From: Streptomyces sp. TG1A-60
GTDB lineage: Bacteria > Actinomycetota > Actinomycetes > Streptomycetales > Streptomycetaceae
NCBI RefSeq assembly: GCF_037201975.1
Contig: NZ_CP147520.1
Location: forward strand, 6,076,001-6,140,000
Direction: 5' to 3'
DNA length: 64,000 nucleotides
The position numbers and the translations under genes were made by a program. Under the pieces are notes generated by a model, which was not told the DNA's origin, ran no database searches, and saw only the letters and a program-made list of their open reading frames with translations. Below, in pieces: positions 18,844-27,542 of this stretch; the stretch's first letter is position 1, and every line of letters begins with the position of its first letter.

Positions 18844-20382
18844 TCAGCCCAGGTCGCCGGAGGCCGCCCGCTCGGCCAGCCGCACCAGAGTCCGGACGGC
18901 GGTCCCCGTCCCGCCCTTCGGCGTGTATCCGAAGGGACCCCCCTCGTTGAACGCCGGCCCCGCGATGTCCAGGTGCGCCCAGGTGATCCCCTCGCCGACG
19001 AACTCCTTCAGGAACAGCCCGGCGACCAGCCCGCCCCCGTACCGCTCACCCATGTTCGCGATGTCGGCGATCGGGGAGTCCATCCCCTTGCGCAGGTGCT
19101 CCGGCAGCGGCATCGGCCACGCCGGCTCGCCGGACTCCTCGGCGGCCTCGTGCACCGCCGTGCGGAACGCGTCGTCGTTGGCCATGATCCCGAACGTCCG
19201 GTTGCCCAGCGCCAGCATCATCGCCCCCGTCAGCGTCGCCACGTCGACGATCGCGTCCGGCTTGTCCTCGGACGCCTTGGCGAGCGCGTCGGCCAGCACC
19301 AGCCGGCCCTCCGCGTCGGTGTTGAGCACCTCCACCGTCCTGCCGCTGTACATGCGCAGCACGTCCCCCGGGCGGGTGGCGGAGCCGGAGGGCATGTTCT
19401 CGGCGAGGGCGAGCCAGCCCGTGACGTCGACCTCCAGCTTCAGGCGCGCGGCTGCGACGACCGCGGCGAACACGGCGGCGGCACCGCTCATGTCGCACTT
19501 CATCGTCTCGTTGTGACCCGCCGGCTTGAGCGAGATACCGCCCGAGTCGTACGTGATGCCCTTGCCGACGAACGCCAGGTGCTTCTTCGCCTTGGAGCTG
19601 GTGTACGACAGCCGCACCAGACGGGGCGTGGCCGCGGAGCCCGCGCCGACGCCGAGGATGCCGCCGTAGCCGCCCTTGGCGAGCGCCTTCTCGTCGAGGA
19701 CGGTCACCTTGATGCCGTGCTCCTTGGCCGCGGTCTGCGCGACGGCGGCGAAGGCCTCCGGGTCCAGGTCGTTCGGCGGGGTGTTGATGAGGTCGCGGGC
19801 GCGGTTCAGCTCCTCGGCCACCGCGATGGCGCGCTCGGCGGCGGCCTTGTGGGCGCGGTCGCGGGGCTTGGCGCCGAGCAGGGCGACCTCGGCGAGCGGC
19901 GCCTTGCCGTTCTTCGCCTTCGGGTCCCTGGTGTTCTCCTTGTACGCGTCGAAGGCGTACGCGCCGAGGAGCGCGCCCTCGGCGACGGCGCTCACGGCGG
20001 CGGCGTCCGCGACGGGCAGCGCGAACGCGGCCTTCTTCGTACCGGCCAGCGCACGGGCCGCGGCACCGGCCGCGCGGCGCAGCGCCTCAGCGCCGAACGA
20101 GCCGTCCTTCCCGGGCTCCGATCCCAGGCCCACCGCCACGACGAGCGGCGCCTTGAAGCCGGACGGCGCGGGCAGCTTCGTGACCTCGCCCTCCGCGCCC
20201 GAGGCGCCGAGGGTCCCCAGGAGACCGGCCAGCTTGCCGTCGTACGCCTTGTCCACGGCCTCGGCACCCGGCGCTACGACCAGGTCCCCGGACCGGGATG
20301 CAGGGCCCTTCGCGACACCGACCACGATCGCGTCGGCACGGAGGCCCGACGCGGCGGCGGTACTGAGAGTGAGAGCAGTCAC
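18844..20382 (-). CDS. pepA: leucyl aminopeptidase (M17 family)
   Basis: The 512-residue enzyme removes N-terminal residues from peptides in the cytosol and is probably hexameric with two metal ions per site. It carries the M17 signatures GKGITYDSGGISLKP (catalytic Lys and metal-binding Asp) and NTDAEGRLVLADAL (the PROSITE motif with Asp, Glu and Arg at the active centre). The N-terminal about 170 residues form the usual non-catalytic domain. The GTG at 20382 starts a family-like N-terminus (TALTLSTAAASGLRADAIVV). TAGGCT at 20454-20449 could be its -10 box, leaving a leader of about 60 nt. Confidence 0.95.
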   Translation of the reverse strand: MTALTLSTAAASGLRADAIVVGVAKGPASRSGDLVVAPGAEAVDKAYDGKLAGLLGTLGASGAEGEVTKLPAPSGFKAPLVVAVGLGSEPGKDGSFGAEALRRAAGAAARALAGTKKAAFALPVADAAAVSAVAEGALLGAYAFDAYKENTRDPKAKNGKAPLAEVALLGAKPRDRAHKAAAERAIAVAEELNRARDLINTPPNDLDPEAFAAVAQTAAKEHGIKVTVLDEKALAKGGYGGILGVGAGSAATPRLVRLSYTSSKAKKHLAFVGKGITYDSGGISLKPAGHNETMKCDMSGAAAVFAAVVAAARLKLEVDVTGWLALAENMPSGSATRPGDVLRMYSGRTVEVLNTDAEGRLVLADALAKASEDKPDAIVDVATLTGAMMLALGNRTFGIMANDDAFRTAVHEAAEESGEPAWPMPLPEHLRKGMDSPIADIANMGERYGGGLVAGLFLKEFVGEGITWAHLDIAGPAFNEGGPFGYTPKGGTGTAVRTLVRLAERAASGDLG

Positions 20383-20879
20383 GGTGGTGGAATCTCGCTT
20401 CCGGTTGAGTTTCGGTGGCCGAACGGACGGGTCGACGTGCCGGGGACGAGCCTAGGCCCTTGTTCGGCCCATCGGACCTGAGGCGTGGCGCCGGTCGCGC
20501 ACGCACCGCCCGCGCGGCGTCCGCTGCGACCAGCCTCCCTGAATTTCGGCCCGGCCCGTGCAGGGAGATCCCCATGACTCAGCCATAGGGGGATCCCTTG
20601 TCGCCGGGCCGGCGCCGTGGCTCCCGTGGTCAGCGCGGGTGGCCCCGCCGGTCTCCGCGCATAGCGCGGCAGCCCTTTTCGATCACCCCTGCGGGCGTTC
20701 ACCCCTGTGTGGCGTCCTGGTCATTGTCGCGCCCTCGTTTGCCATGACCTGGATAGGTCCCGGCCGGTGAGTGATCAGCTCATCGGGTCGCGTCAGTTCC
20801 GCGGACTCCCCTGCTGAAGGAAGGGGAGCCGGGGGCGTGGCGCGAGGCATGCTGATCACCCGGAGGCCTTGGCGGAGGG
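20383..20879. other. 497-nt gap between pepA and cobS
   Basis: I find no convincing gene: short frames on both strands lack ribosome sites and family character. It holds the pepA promoter region and two hairpins. One is AGGGAGATCCCC (20562-20573) with GGGGGATCCCT (20588-20598), imperfect. The other is CTCCCCT (20806-20812) with AGGGGAG (20822-20828), about 50 nt after the cobS stop, a possible cobS terminator. No cobalamin-riboswitch boxes were recognised. Confidence 0.5.
20806..20828 (-). terminator. possible cobS terminator hairpin
   Basis: CTCCCCT and AGGGGAG form a 7-bp stem with a 9-nt loop roughly 50 nt downstream of the cobS stop on the minus strand. The stem is short, so the call is tentative. 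Confidence 0.4.
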
Positions 20880-21719
20880 TCACCCGAGGGTGAACACGAC
20901 CAGCGCCGCCGTCGCCGCGGTCTCCGCCAGCGCGCCGAACACATCCCCCGTCACCCCGCCGAACCGCCGCGTACAGTGCCGCGACAGCAACTCGGCGGCA
21001 CCGCAGCCGAGGGCGACCGCGACCACCGTACGGCCGATGTCGTACGGCCCGAAGAACGCTCCCCCGCCTGCCGCCGCACACCCGACCAGGCCGGCCGCGA
21101 GCAGCGCGCCCCGCACCGGCACCACCCCCGCCACCGCCGCGCCCAGCCCCTCGGGCCGGGCGGCCGTTACGCCCGTGCGCGCGGCCAGGGTCAGGGCCAG
21201 CCGGGCGGTGGTCGCCGAGACGGCCGCCGCGAGCGCGCCCAGCGTCCACGACCGGCCGTACACCTCGGCGAGCGCGGCGACCTGGGCCAGCAGCACCAGG
21301 ACGAGGGCGATGACGCCGAACGGCCCGATGTCCGACTGCTTCATGATCCGCAGCGCGTCCTCGGCGGGCCTGCCGCTGCCGAGCCCGTCGGCGGTGTCGG
21401 CGAGCCCGTCCAGGTGGAGGCCCCGGGTGAGGACGGCAGGTACGGCGACGGAGGCCACGGCGGCGAGCGGCGGTCCGGCGCCCAGGACGAGCAGGAGGCC
21501 GCCGAGCGAGGCCGCGACCAGGCCGACGGCCAGCCCGGCCACGGGCGCGCACAGCATCCCGGCGCGCGCGGCCTCGCGGTCCCAGCGGTGCACCGTCACC
21601 GGCAGCACGGTCAGTGTGCCGAAGGCGAAACGGAGGCCGTCCGAGAGCGCGGGCGCGGGCGCGGACGCCGGGACCGTGGGACCGGGCTCGGGGGCCGTGG
21701 GCTCGGGGGTCGTGGACAC
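20880..21719 (-). CDS. cobS: adenosylcobinamide-GDP ribazoletransferase (cobalamin synthase)
   Basis: The 279-residue membrane protein joins alpha-ribazole to adenosylcobinamide-GDP, the last step of cobalamin nucleotide-loop assembly. It shows LRFAFGTLTVLPV at the start of the conserved region. GLHLDGLADTADGLGSGRPAEDALRIMKQSDIGPFG-type acidic metal-binding segments follow (about residues 98-135), then several alanine/leucine-rich helices. The GTG at 21719 adds about 25 proline-rich residues before the family region; a later start cannot be excluded because the ribosome site is weak. Related genes cobT and cobU lie 2-5 kb away. Confidence 0.92.
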   Translation of the reverse strand: MSTTPEPTAPEPGPTVPASAPAPALSDGLRFAFGTLTVLPVTVHRWDREAARAGMLCAPVAGLAVGLVAASLGGLLLVLGAGPPLAAVASVAVPAVLTRGLHLDGLADTADGLGSGRPAEDALRIMKQSDIGPFGVIALVLVLLAQVAALAEVYGRSWTLGALAAAVSATTARLALTLAARTGVTAARPEGLGAAVAGVVPVRGALLAAGLVGCAAAGGGAFFGPYDIGRTVVAVALGCGAAELLSRHCTRRFGGVTGDVFGALAETAATAALVVFTLG

Positions 21720-21782
21720 CGGCGCAGGCTATCCGGCGGGCAGGGCAGCGCGCCCAGCGACGATGGTGGATAAAGTTCGCAT

Positions 21783-22604
21783 ATGGGTCTCTGGTGGGAG
21801 CGGAACATCATCGAGCCGGGCAAACTGCCGCTGCTTCTCGCGCTCACCGCGTTCGTACTGACGTTCCTGATCACCAGGGTCATCACCCGCCTCATCCGGG
21901 CGGGCAAGGGCCCGTTCCGCAACATCAGCGGCGGCGGGGGTGTGCACATCCACCACGTCGTCCCGGGTGTCGTCCTCGCCATCGTCGGCGGGTTCGGCTC
22001 GGTGGCCAGTGACCGGCACGGCTGGGGCGCACTGATCTCCGCCGTGCTGTTCGGCATGGGCGCGGGCCTGGTGCTGGACGAGTTCGCCCTGATCCTGCAC
22101 CTCGCCGACGTGTACTGGAGTGAGGCGGGCCGCCGGAGCGTCGAGGTGGTCGTGCTGACGGCCGCCCTGGTGGGCCTGATGCTGGTCGGCTTTCTGCCCT
22201 TCGGTGTCAACGACCTCAGTGACGAGGAGCTCCAGGACCGCGGCGCCGTCATGGTCAGCATGGGGACGAACTTCCTCATCGCCCTGATCGCCCTCAGCAA
22301 GGGCAAGCCCCGGACGGCGATCTTCGGCGTGGTCATCCCGTTGATCGCCGTCATCGGCGCGATCCGTCTGGCCCGCCCCACCTCCGCCTGGGCCCGCCGT
22401 TTCTACCGGCGTCGCCCGCGCACCCGCGCCCGGTCCTGGCGGCGCGCCTACCGCCACGACCGCCGCTGGGCGGGCCCCGGCCGCCGCCTTCAGGACTGGA
22501 TCGGCGGCACCCCGGACGTGACGCCGGCGCCGGGAGCAGCTCCGACGGCTGCCGCGAGTCCGCCCGGTCCGGCAGGGCCGACCGACCCGGCGCGGCGCCG
22601 CTGA
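21783..22604 (+). CDS. conserved actinobacterial integral membrane protein
   Basis: The 273-residue protein has about six hydrophobic helices (around residues 15-32, 58-75, 80-100, 117-135, 160-175 and 180-197) and a very basic arginine-rich tail (about 203-245) likely in the cytoplasm. Between the first helices is HIHHVVPG, a conserved-looking histidine cluster that could bind metal or heme. I do not recognise a characterised family. TAAAGT at 21771-21776 lies 6 nt before the ATG, so the mRNA is probably leaderless. The gene is divergent from cobS and ends under the minus-strand small membrane ORF. Confidence 0.75.
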   Translation: MGLWWERNIIEPGKLPLLLALTAFVLTFLITRVITRLIRAGKGPFRNISGGGGVHIHHVVPGVVLAIVGGFGSVASDRHGWGALISAVLFGMGAGLVLDEFALILHLADVYWSEAGRRSVEVVVLTAALVGLMLVGFLPFGVNDLSDEELQDRGAVMVSMGTNFLIALIALSKGKPRTAIFGVVIPLIAVIGAIRLARPTSAWARRFYRRRPRTRARSWRRAYRHDRRWAGPGRRLQDWIGGTPDVTPAPGAAPTAAASPPGPAGPTDPARRR

Positions 22605-22828
22605 CGTACGGCGACGACCGCGCACACCACCAGCACCGCCGCGGTCGCCGCCAGATGCTCCTCGCCCGCGAGGTTCTCCTTCACCAGCACCTCGACGACC
22701 ATGGCCACCACGACCGCGCCCGCCGTGACGTACGCCCGGTACCGCCACCCCGCGAACACGGCGAGCCCGACCACCGCCGCCGACGGCCCGGTGTCCACGA
22801 CCCGCGCGTCCGACGCGGGCAGCCCCAC
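22490..22828 (-). CDS. possible small membrane protein downstream of cobT
   Basis: A 112-residue frame starts at GTG 22828, only 21 nt past the cobT stop and on the same strand. It contains three hydrophobic stretches (AAVVGLAVFAGW, AYVTAGAVVVAMVVEVLV and HLAATAAVLVVCAVVAV) followed by a basic and glycine-rich tail. The pattern of helices with a positive-inside RQRRR suggests a real membrane protein in the cobT transcript. The last 115 nt overlap antisense with the preceding plus-strand membrane protein gene. No family is recognised and the ribosome site is weak, so it could be spurious. Confidence 0.45.
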   Translation of the reverse strand: MGLPASDARVVDTGPSAAVVGLAVFAGWRYRAYVTAGAVVVAMVVEVLVKENLAGEEHLAATAAVLVVCAVVAVRQRRRAGSVGPAGPGGLAAAVGAAPGAGVTSGVPPIQS

Positions 22829-22849
22829 GATTCGCCTGCCGGGGCACCG

Positions 22850-23968
22850 TCAGGTCGCGTCGTACTCCTCGGCGAGGTTCTTCTCCTCGGCCTTGTCCGC
22901 CGCGGGCGTCTCCGGCTCCGCCGGCTCCCGCTCCGGCAGCTCCGCCGCCAACGCCGCCGCGGCCTGCACGAGCGGCAGCGCGAGCAGCGCACCCGCACCC
23001 TCCCCGACCTTCACACCGTGATCGAGCAGCGGCTCGATGGCCATGCGGTCGAGCGCCTTGGCCTGGGCCGGCTCCCCACTGCTCTGCCCGGCGAGCCACC
23101 AGTCGGGCGCCCGGAAGGCGACCCGCTGGGCGACCAGCGCACACGCCGCCGACACGACTCCGTCCAGGATCACCGGCATCTTCCGCACCGCGCTCTGCAA
23201 CAGGAACCCGGTCATGGCGGCGAGATCCGCCCCACCCACGGTCGCGAGCAACTGCAACTGGTCCCCGAGGACCGGCCGGGCCCGCCGCAGGGCGTCCCGT
23301 ACGGCCGCGCACTTGCGCATCCACGCCAGGTCGTCGATCGCCCGGCCGCCGCGCCCGGTGACGACGGAGGCGTCGGTGCCGCACAGCCCGGCCACGAGGA
23401 CGGCCGCCGCCGTGGTCCCGCCGACGCTCACATCGCCCAGGACGACGAGGTCCGTCCCGGAGTCCGCCTCCTCGTCCGCGAGGGCGACGCCCACCCGGAA
23501 CGCGGCCTCCGCCTCCTCCCGGCTCAGCGCGTCCTCGACGTCGATGCGCCCGGACCCGCGCCGCACCCGGTGCCGTACGACCTCCGCGGGCAGCGTGTCC
23601 GGGTCGCAGTCGAGCGCGAGGTCCACCACGCGTACGGGGACGTCGAGCCGCCGCGCCAGCACCGCCACCGGGCTGCCGCCGTCGAGGACGCCCCGCACCA
23701 ACTCCTCCGCGGTGCCCGCGGCCCGCGCGGAGACGCCGAGTCCGGCGATCCCGTGATCGCCCGCGAACAGCACCACACGAGCCTGGCCGATCGGCCGCAC
23801 CGGCACGGCCGACTGCGCCGCAGCCAGCCACTCACCCAGGTCGTCGAGGCGGCCCAGCGCCCCGGGAGGCGCGATCTGCCTCTCCCGCCGCGCCTCGGCG
23901 TCGCGGCGCACCCCGCCGTCGGGGCGCTCGATCAGATCGGTGAAGTCGTCGAGATTAAGCGAGCTCAT
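22850..23968 (-). CDS. cobT: nicotinate-nucleotide--dimethylbenzimidazole phosphoribosyltransferase
   Basis: The 372-residue enzyme makes alpha-ribazole phosphate from dimethylbenzimidazole and nicotinate mononucleotide for the lower ligand of cobalamin. Family motifs include PPGALGRLDDLGEWLA near the N-terminus and VVLFAGDHGIAGLGVSA. VLGDVSVGGTTAAAVLV and the C-terminal DHGVKVGEGAGALLALPLV follow; the latter contains the catalytic Glu. The ATG at 23968 matches the family start. A charged, alanine-rich C-terminal tail (PEREPAEPETPAADKAEE) is extra compared with enterobacterial CobT. Confidence 0.95.
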   Translation of the reverse strand: MSSLNLDDFTDLIERPDGGVRRDAEARRERQIAPPGALGRLDDLGEWLAAAQSAVPVRPIGQARVVLFAGDHGIAGLGVSARAAGTAEELVRGVLDGGSPVAVLARRLDVPVRVVDLALDCDPDTLPAEVVRHRVRRGSGRIDVEDALSREEAEAAFRVGVALADEEADSGTDLVVLGDVSVGGTTAAAVLVAGLCGTDASVVTGRGGRAIDDLAWMRKCAAVRDALRRARPVLGDQLQLLATVGGADLAAMTGFLLQSAVRKMPVILDGVVSAACALVAQRVAFRAPDWWLAGQSSGEPAQAKALDRMAIEPLLDHGVKVGEGAGALLALPLVQAAAALAAELPEREPAEPETPAADKAEEKNLAEEYDAT

Positions 23969-24138
23969 TCGCCGAACAGTACCGGCAGCGATCGAACACG
24001 ACCCCGCCACACCGTGACCCCGCGACGTACGGACGCCGCACCACACCACCGGCACGTCATTGCACCCGGGATCGCGACCGTCTACGTACCGTTTTGATAC
24101 GGAATATTGATACGTCCCTCCCTGTCGCAGGAGCCGCC

Positions 24139-25167
24139 ATGTCCCCCACCCCACGGCCGGACCCCGGCCGACTCGCCCGAGGCGTCGATCCGTTCCATGC
24201 GCCGCGCCGAGACGACTGCCCGTGGTGCGGCTCGCGGGAACTGCGCACGCGGGTGCGTGGGCCGGAGGGCGAGCGGCGCACGCCGGGCACCTTCGTGGTA
24301 GACGAGTGCCGGGACTGCTCCCACGCCTTCCAGAACCCCCGGCCCACGGCGGACGGACTGCTGCTCCGCCACCACCGGCACCCCGCCGATGATCACATCC
24401 GCTCCAACCTCGCCGGACGACTGCGCCGCCGGCACCACCGGGCCGCCGCCCGCGCGATGCTGCCGTACCCCGAACCGGAGAGCTGGCTCGACGCCGGCAC
24501 CGGCCACGGCTACTTCCCGGAGGCCGCGCGCGAGATCCACCCGTACACGGCCTTCGACGGCCTCGACCCCACCCCGCGCGTCGAACGGGCGCGGGTGGCC
24601 GGGCGCGTCGAGGAGGCGCACCAGGGGCTGCTCACCGACCCGGAGATCGCGGTACGGCTGCGCGCCCGTTACGACGTGGTCAGCATGTTCCACCACCTGG
24701 AACACACCGCCGACCCCCGCGAGGAACTCCGCGCCGCCCGCACCGTCCTGCGCCCCGGCGGCCACCTTCTCGTCGAAGTCCCGGACCCGGTCCGCCCGTT
24801 CGGCACGCTGGCCCTCAGAGGCCGCTTGCCCTGGAAGTCCTGCGACCGCCCGTGTCCCCTCCACCTGATGCCCCTGCGCAACCTGCTCGCCGAACTGGAG
24901 TCACTGGGCTACGAAGTGCTGACCGCCCGTGCCCGCGCCCCCTCCCGCCCCGCGCACACCGGATCATCGCGCGCTACCCGGCACAACCAGCCGCCCCCGC
25001 AGTCCCTCCGGCCGCCCCATCGGCCCCCACAGCCCCTCCGGCCCCTGCGGAGCCCCCGCGTGACGCCTCAGCCCCGTAGAGCCAGCGCCTGCCCGGCCAC
25101 CACCAGGAGCACGTGCTCGCACTCCGCCGCGAACGCCGCGTTCAGGCGCCCGAGTTCGTCGCGGTAG
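24139..25167 (+). CDS. class I SAM-dependent methyltransferase, odd C-terminus
   Basis: The predicted 342-residue protein begins with a zinc-ribbon-like segment (CPWCGS about residue 27, CRDCSHAFQNPRP about residue 58). A methyltransferase core follows (LDAGTGHGYFPEAA, motif I; then VVSMFHHLEHTADPREEL and LRPGGHLLVEVPDP). This matches the Methyltransf_23 type that acts on diverse small molecules. AGGAG lies 6 nt before the ATG at 24139. After about residue 275 the frame turns proline/arginine-rich and overlaps the convergent cobU gene by 100 nt. The frame two bases further instead reads HRIIARYPAQ and stops at 25079, so a frameshift near 24935-24960 is possible. Confidence 0.75.
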   Translation: MSPTPRPDPGRLARGVDPFHAPRRDDCPWCGSRELRTRVRGPEGERRTPGTFVVDECRDCSHAFQNPRPTADGLLLRHHRHPADDHIRSNLAGRLRRRHHRAAARAMLPYPEPESWLDAGTGHGYFPEAAREIHPYTAFDGLDPTPRVERARVAGRVEEAHQGLLTDPEIAVRLRARYDVVSMFHHLEHTADPREELRAARTVLRPGGHLLVEVPDPVRPFGTLALRGRLPWKSCDRPCPLHLMPLRNLLAELESLGYEVLTARARAPSRPAHTGSSRATRHNQPPPQSLRPPHRPPQPLRPLRSPRVTPQPRRASACPATTRSTCSHSAANAAFRRPSSSR

Positions 25168-26273
25168 CGGCGGCCGGAGGCGGTGGCCGGCACGATGCCG
25201 GAACCCACCTCGTTGGAGACGGTGACCAGGGTGCGGCGCGTGTGCCGTACGGCGTCGGTCAGCTCGGTGACACGCGCCCGGAGCGCGCGCTCCCCGCCCC
25301 CGGCCCACTCGGCGTCGTCCCACGCCCCCACCGCGTCCATGGCATCCGTCAGCCACAGCGACAGACAGTCGACGAGCAGCGGAGCCCCGTCGTCCTCCTT
25401 CAGCAGCGGTACGAGGTCGCAGGTCTCGACCGTGCGCCAGGAGCCGGGCCGCCGCTCCCGGTGGGCGGCGACCCGCGCGGCCCACTCCCCGTCCCCGCCC
25501 CGCGTCCCGCCCGTCGCCACGTACAGCACGTTGGGGAACGCCTCCAGCCGCCGTTCGGCCTCCACCGACTTCCCGGACCGCGCCCCGCCGAGCACGAGGG
25601 TGCGGCGCGGCACATCGGGCACGTCCTCGTAGACGCCCACCGTCAGCGTCGTCCCGTCCGGCACGGCGCGCGCGCCCGCCGCCGCGAGCCGGCGCGGCAA
25701 CTCGCCTCCCGGCGGCACGTCGTGGTCGAGGTGCACGGCGACGACATCGGTCGTCGGCCCGACGGCTGCCACCGCTCGCAGCCGCGCCAGGGCGTCAGGC
25801 CGCCCCAGCACATCGGCGAGCACCATGTCGTACGGCTCCGCCGACTGCTCCTCCAGCCCGGCGGGCGCACCTCCCGGCGGCAGGTACAGCAGTCGCTGCC
25901 CGCCCGGCCCGGTCACCGCGTACCCGGTCCCCGGCGCGTCCAGCGCCTGTGCCAGCACCCGGTGCCCGGTCAGCAGCGCCAGCTCCCGCCCGTCCGGCAC
26001 CCGCACCGGCTGCGGCAGCCCCGCCGGCACCTCCACGGCGGGCCCGTCGTGCGGATGCGACAGCAGCACCTGCCGCACACCGGCCAGCGACTGCCCGGCG
26101 CGCGCAGCCGCCAGTGCGGCGCCCGGAGTGAGGTCGAGCAGCAACGTGCCGTCCACGAGCAGCGCGGTCGCCCCGCGCGCGGCAGGGCCGTGCGCGGTCG
26201 CACACGCCGCGCACGGACAGTCGGGGCGGGGTAGTCCCGCGGGGGCGCCGGTACCGAGCAGAGTCAATTCCAC
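25068..26273 (-). CDS. cobU: fusion of metallo-beta-lactamase-like domain and adenosylcobinamide kinase/guanylyltransferase
   Basis: The 401-residue protein has two parts. Residues about 1-215 resemble a PhnP/PqqB-like metallo-beta-lactamase fold: LLGTGAPAGLPRPDCPCAACA at the start, SHPHDG where the HxHxDH motif belongs, and VHLDHD later. The metal motif looks degenerate. Residues about 222-401 are CobU: P-loop GGARSGKS, YVATGG, LLVDCLSLWLTDAM and SNEVGSGIVP. CobU phosphorylates adenosylcobinamide and attaches GMP, just before the CobS step. The GTG at 26273 gives a fold-compatible N-terminus. I recall similar fused forms in other streptomycetes. The N-terminal domain's role is unknown. Confidence 0.88.
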   Translation of the reverse strand: MELTLLGTGAPAGLPRPDCPCAACATAHGPAARGATALLVDGTLLLDLTPGAALAAARAGQSLAGVRQVLLSHPHDGPAVEVPAGLPQPVRVPDGRELALLTGHRVLAQALDAPGTGYAVTGPGGQRLLYLPPGGAPAGLEEQSAEPYDMVLADVLGRPDALARLRAVAAVGPTTDVVAVHLDHDVPPGGELPRRLAAAGARAVPDGTTLTVGVYEDVPDVPRRTLVLGGARSGKSVEAERRLEAFPNVLYVATGGTRGGDGEWAARVAAHRERRPGSWRTVETCDLVPLLKEDDGAPLLVDCLSLWLTDAMDAVGAWDDAEWAGGGERALRARVTELTDAVRHTRRTLVTVSNEVGSGIVPATASGRRYRDELGRLNAAFAAECEHVLLVVAGQALALRG

Positions 26274-26396
26274 AGACCCGATTTTCCCGTATTCCCGTCG
26301 GCACCCGCAGGTCTTGCTCGTCCGACTAGGCTCAGGGTGAACCGGATCTTGCTCGGTGCCGTGTGCGGTGCCGGGCCGGTACCTACGGAGGCGCAC

Positions 26397-26600
26397 ATGA
26401 CGGCATGGACATGGCGGTTCGAGAAGGCCGACGGGACGGAGGTCCAGCCCGCGGTCCAGCCCGAGGAGTTCACGACCCAGGGGGATGCCGAGTCGTGGAT
26501 CGGGGAGAACTGGAAGGCGCTCCTCGAAGGCGGCGCCGACCAGGTACGGCTCTTCGAGGACACGACGGAGATCTACGGGCCGATGAGCCTGAACGCGTAG
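26397..26600 (+). CDS. small conserved acidic protein (67 aa)
   Basis: The 67-residue product starts MTAWTWRFEKADGTEV and has an acidic, tryptophan-containing body with WIGENWKALLEGGADQV and ending GPMSLNA. No signal peptide or membrane segment is present. GGAG lies 6-7 nt before the ATG at 26397, making it better than the in-frame start 60 nt earlier. Base composition and codon use look like real coding sequence. The family resembles short streptomycete proteins of unknown function; I can give no role. It is divergent from cobU and convergent with the methyltransferase gene that ends at 26748. Confidence 0.7.
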   Translation: MTAWTWRFEKADGTEVQPAVQPEEFTTQGDAESWIGENWKALLEGGADQVRLFEDTTEIYGPMSLNA

Positions 26601-26747
26601 CGCTCCGAGGCGGGGCGGGGCCGGCCCGGGACTCCGCCCCCGATCCCCGCGGGAGAGCCCGGGAGGGCGGGGTGCGTGGGCGGGTGCGGATACGTGGGGA
26701 ACAGCGCGAACGGGGTCCGGGGCAAAGCCCCGAGGGGTGCGGAAAGG

Positions 26748-27542
26748 TCAGCCCCGTACTCCGCACAGGTGCAGCAACGCCGCCACCCGCCGATAGGGAT
26801 CCGTCCGCCCCGCCCGCTCCTCCGCCGCGAGCAACGCGTCCAGCCCCTGCCCGTCGGGCACCCCCGCGTCGTCCGCCGCCAGGTCCGTGAAGACCCGCAC
26901 CCCGTACCACGCGTGCAGCGGCGCCCCGATCCCCGCGAGCGTGCCCGTCAGGGCCCTCAGCCGGTCGGCCCGCACGTCGAGCCCCAGCCGGTTCCGGTAC
27001 GCGGTGGTGTCGAAGGCGTCCAGCGCCCCCGCCCAGTCCCCGGCCAGCCCCGCCCGCATGGCCAGCGCGTCGCCGTTCCGCACGAGCAGGGAGAGCAGAC
27101 CGCCGGGTGCCAGCATCCGGGCCAGCCCCGCCAGCAGGGCGTCCGGTTCCTCGACGTACATCAGCACGCCATGGCAGAGGACCACGTCGAAGCTGCCCGG
27201 CAGGAAGTGGACACCGGTGTCCCGGCCGTCGCCCTCGACGATCCGCACCCGGCCCTGGATGCCCTCGGGCTCCGCGGTGAGAGCCAGGCGGGCCACGGCG
27301 ATCAGCTTCGGCTCCCGTTCGATCCCGGTCACCGCGTGTCCGGCCCGCGCGAGCCGCAGCGCCTGAGTGCCCTGCCCCATGCCCACGTCGAGAACCCGGA
27401 GCCGCTGCCCGACCGGGAAACGCCCGACTATCTGTTCGTCCACCTGGCGGGAGACCAGCTCCTGCCGTACGACCTCCCGCAGGGTGCCCAGCCGGTTCAG
27501 CCAGGCCTCCGCGGCGCCCCCGGAGAACGTGGTCGTGCTCAG
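26748..27542 (-). CDS. SAM-dependent methyltransferase with probable CTG start
   Basis: The 264-residue methyltransferase has motif I VLDVGMGQG (about residues 50-58), an acidic E at GIEREPKL, IVEGDGRD, and motif IV FDVVLCHGVLMYVEEPD. It resembles CmoA/UbiE-like enzymes with a long helical C-terminal part. The protein probably starts (M)STTTFSGGAAEAW, but that codon is CTG at 27542, with GGAGAG about 6 nt upstream. It overlaps the previous gene's TGA as CTGA, the same geometry as the common ATGA/GTGA coupled starts. No ATG or GTG in frame gives a sensible start without losing helix 1 or running far into the upstream gene. Confidence 0.82.
   Translation of the reverse strand: MSTTTFSGGAAEAWLNRLGTLREVVRQELVSRQVDEQIVGRFPVGQRLRVLDVGMGQGTQALRLARAGHAVTGIEREPKLIAVARLALTAEPEGIQGRVRIVEGDGRDTGVHFLPGSFDVVLCHGVLMYVEEPDALLAGLARMLAPGGLLSLLVRNGDALAMRAGLAGDWAGALDAFDTTAYRNRLGLDVRADRLRALTGTLAGIGAPLHAWYGVRVFTDLAADDAGVPDGQGLDALLAAEERAGRTDPYRRVAALLHLCGVRG

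Noticed and set aside
20383..20879. Cobalamin riboswitch near cobS
   Set aside because: The region is downstream of cobS, and no GCCACTG-type B12 box was seen there or upstream of cobT or cobU.
22490..22604. Antisense overlap as a sign that the small membrane ORF is wholly spurious
   Set aside because: The overlap covers only its C-terminal tail; its helices and position right after cobT keep it as a low-confidence gene rather than rejected.
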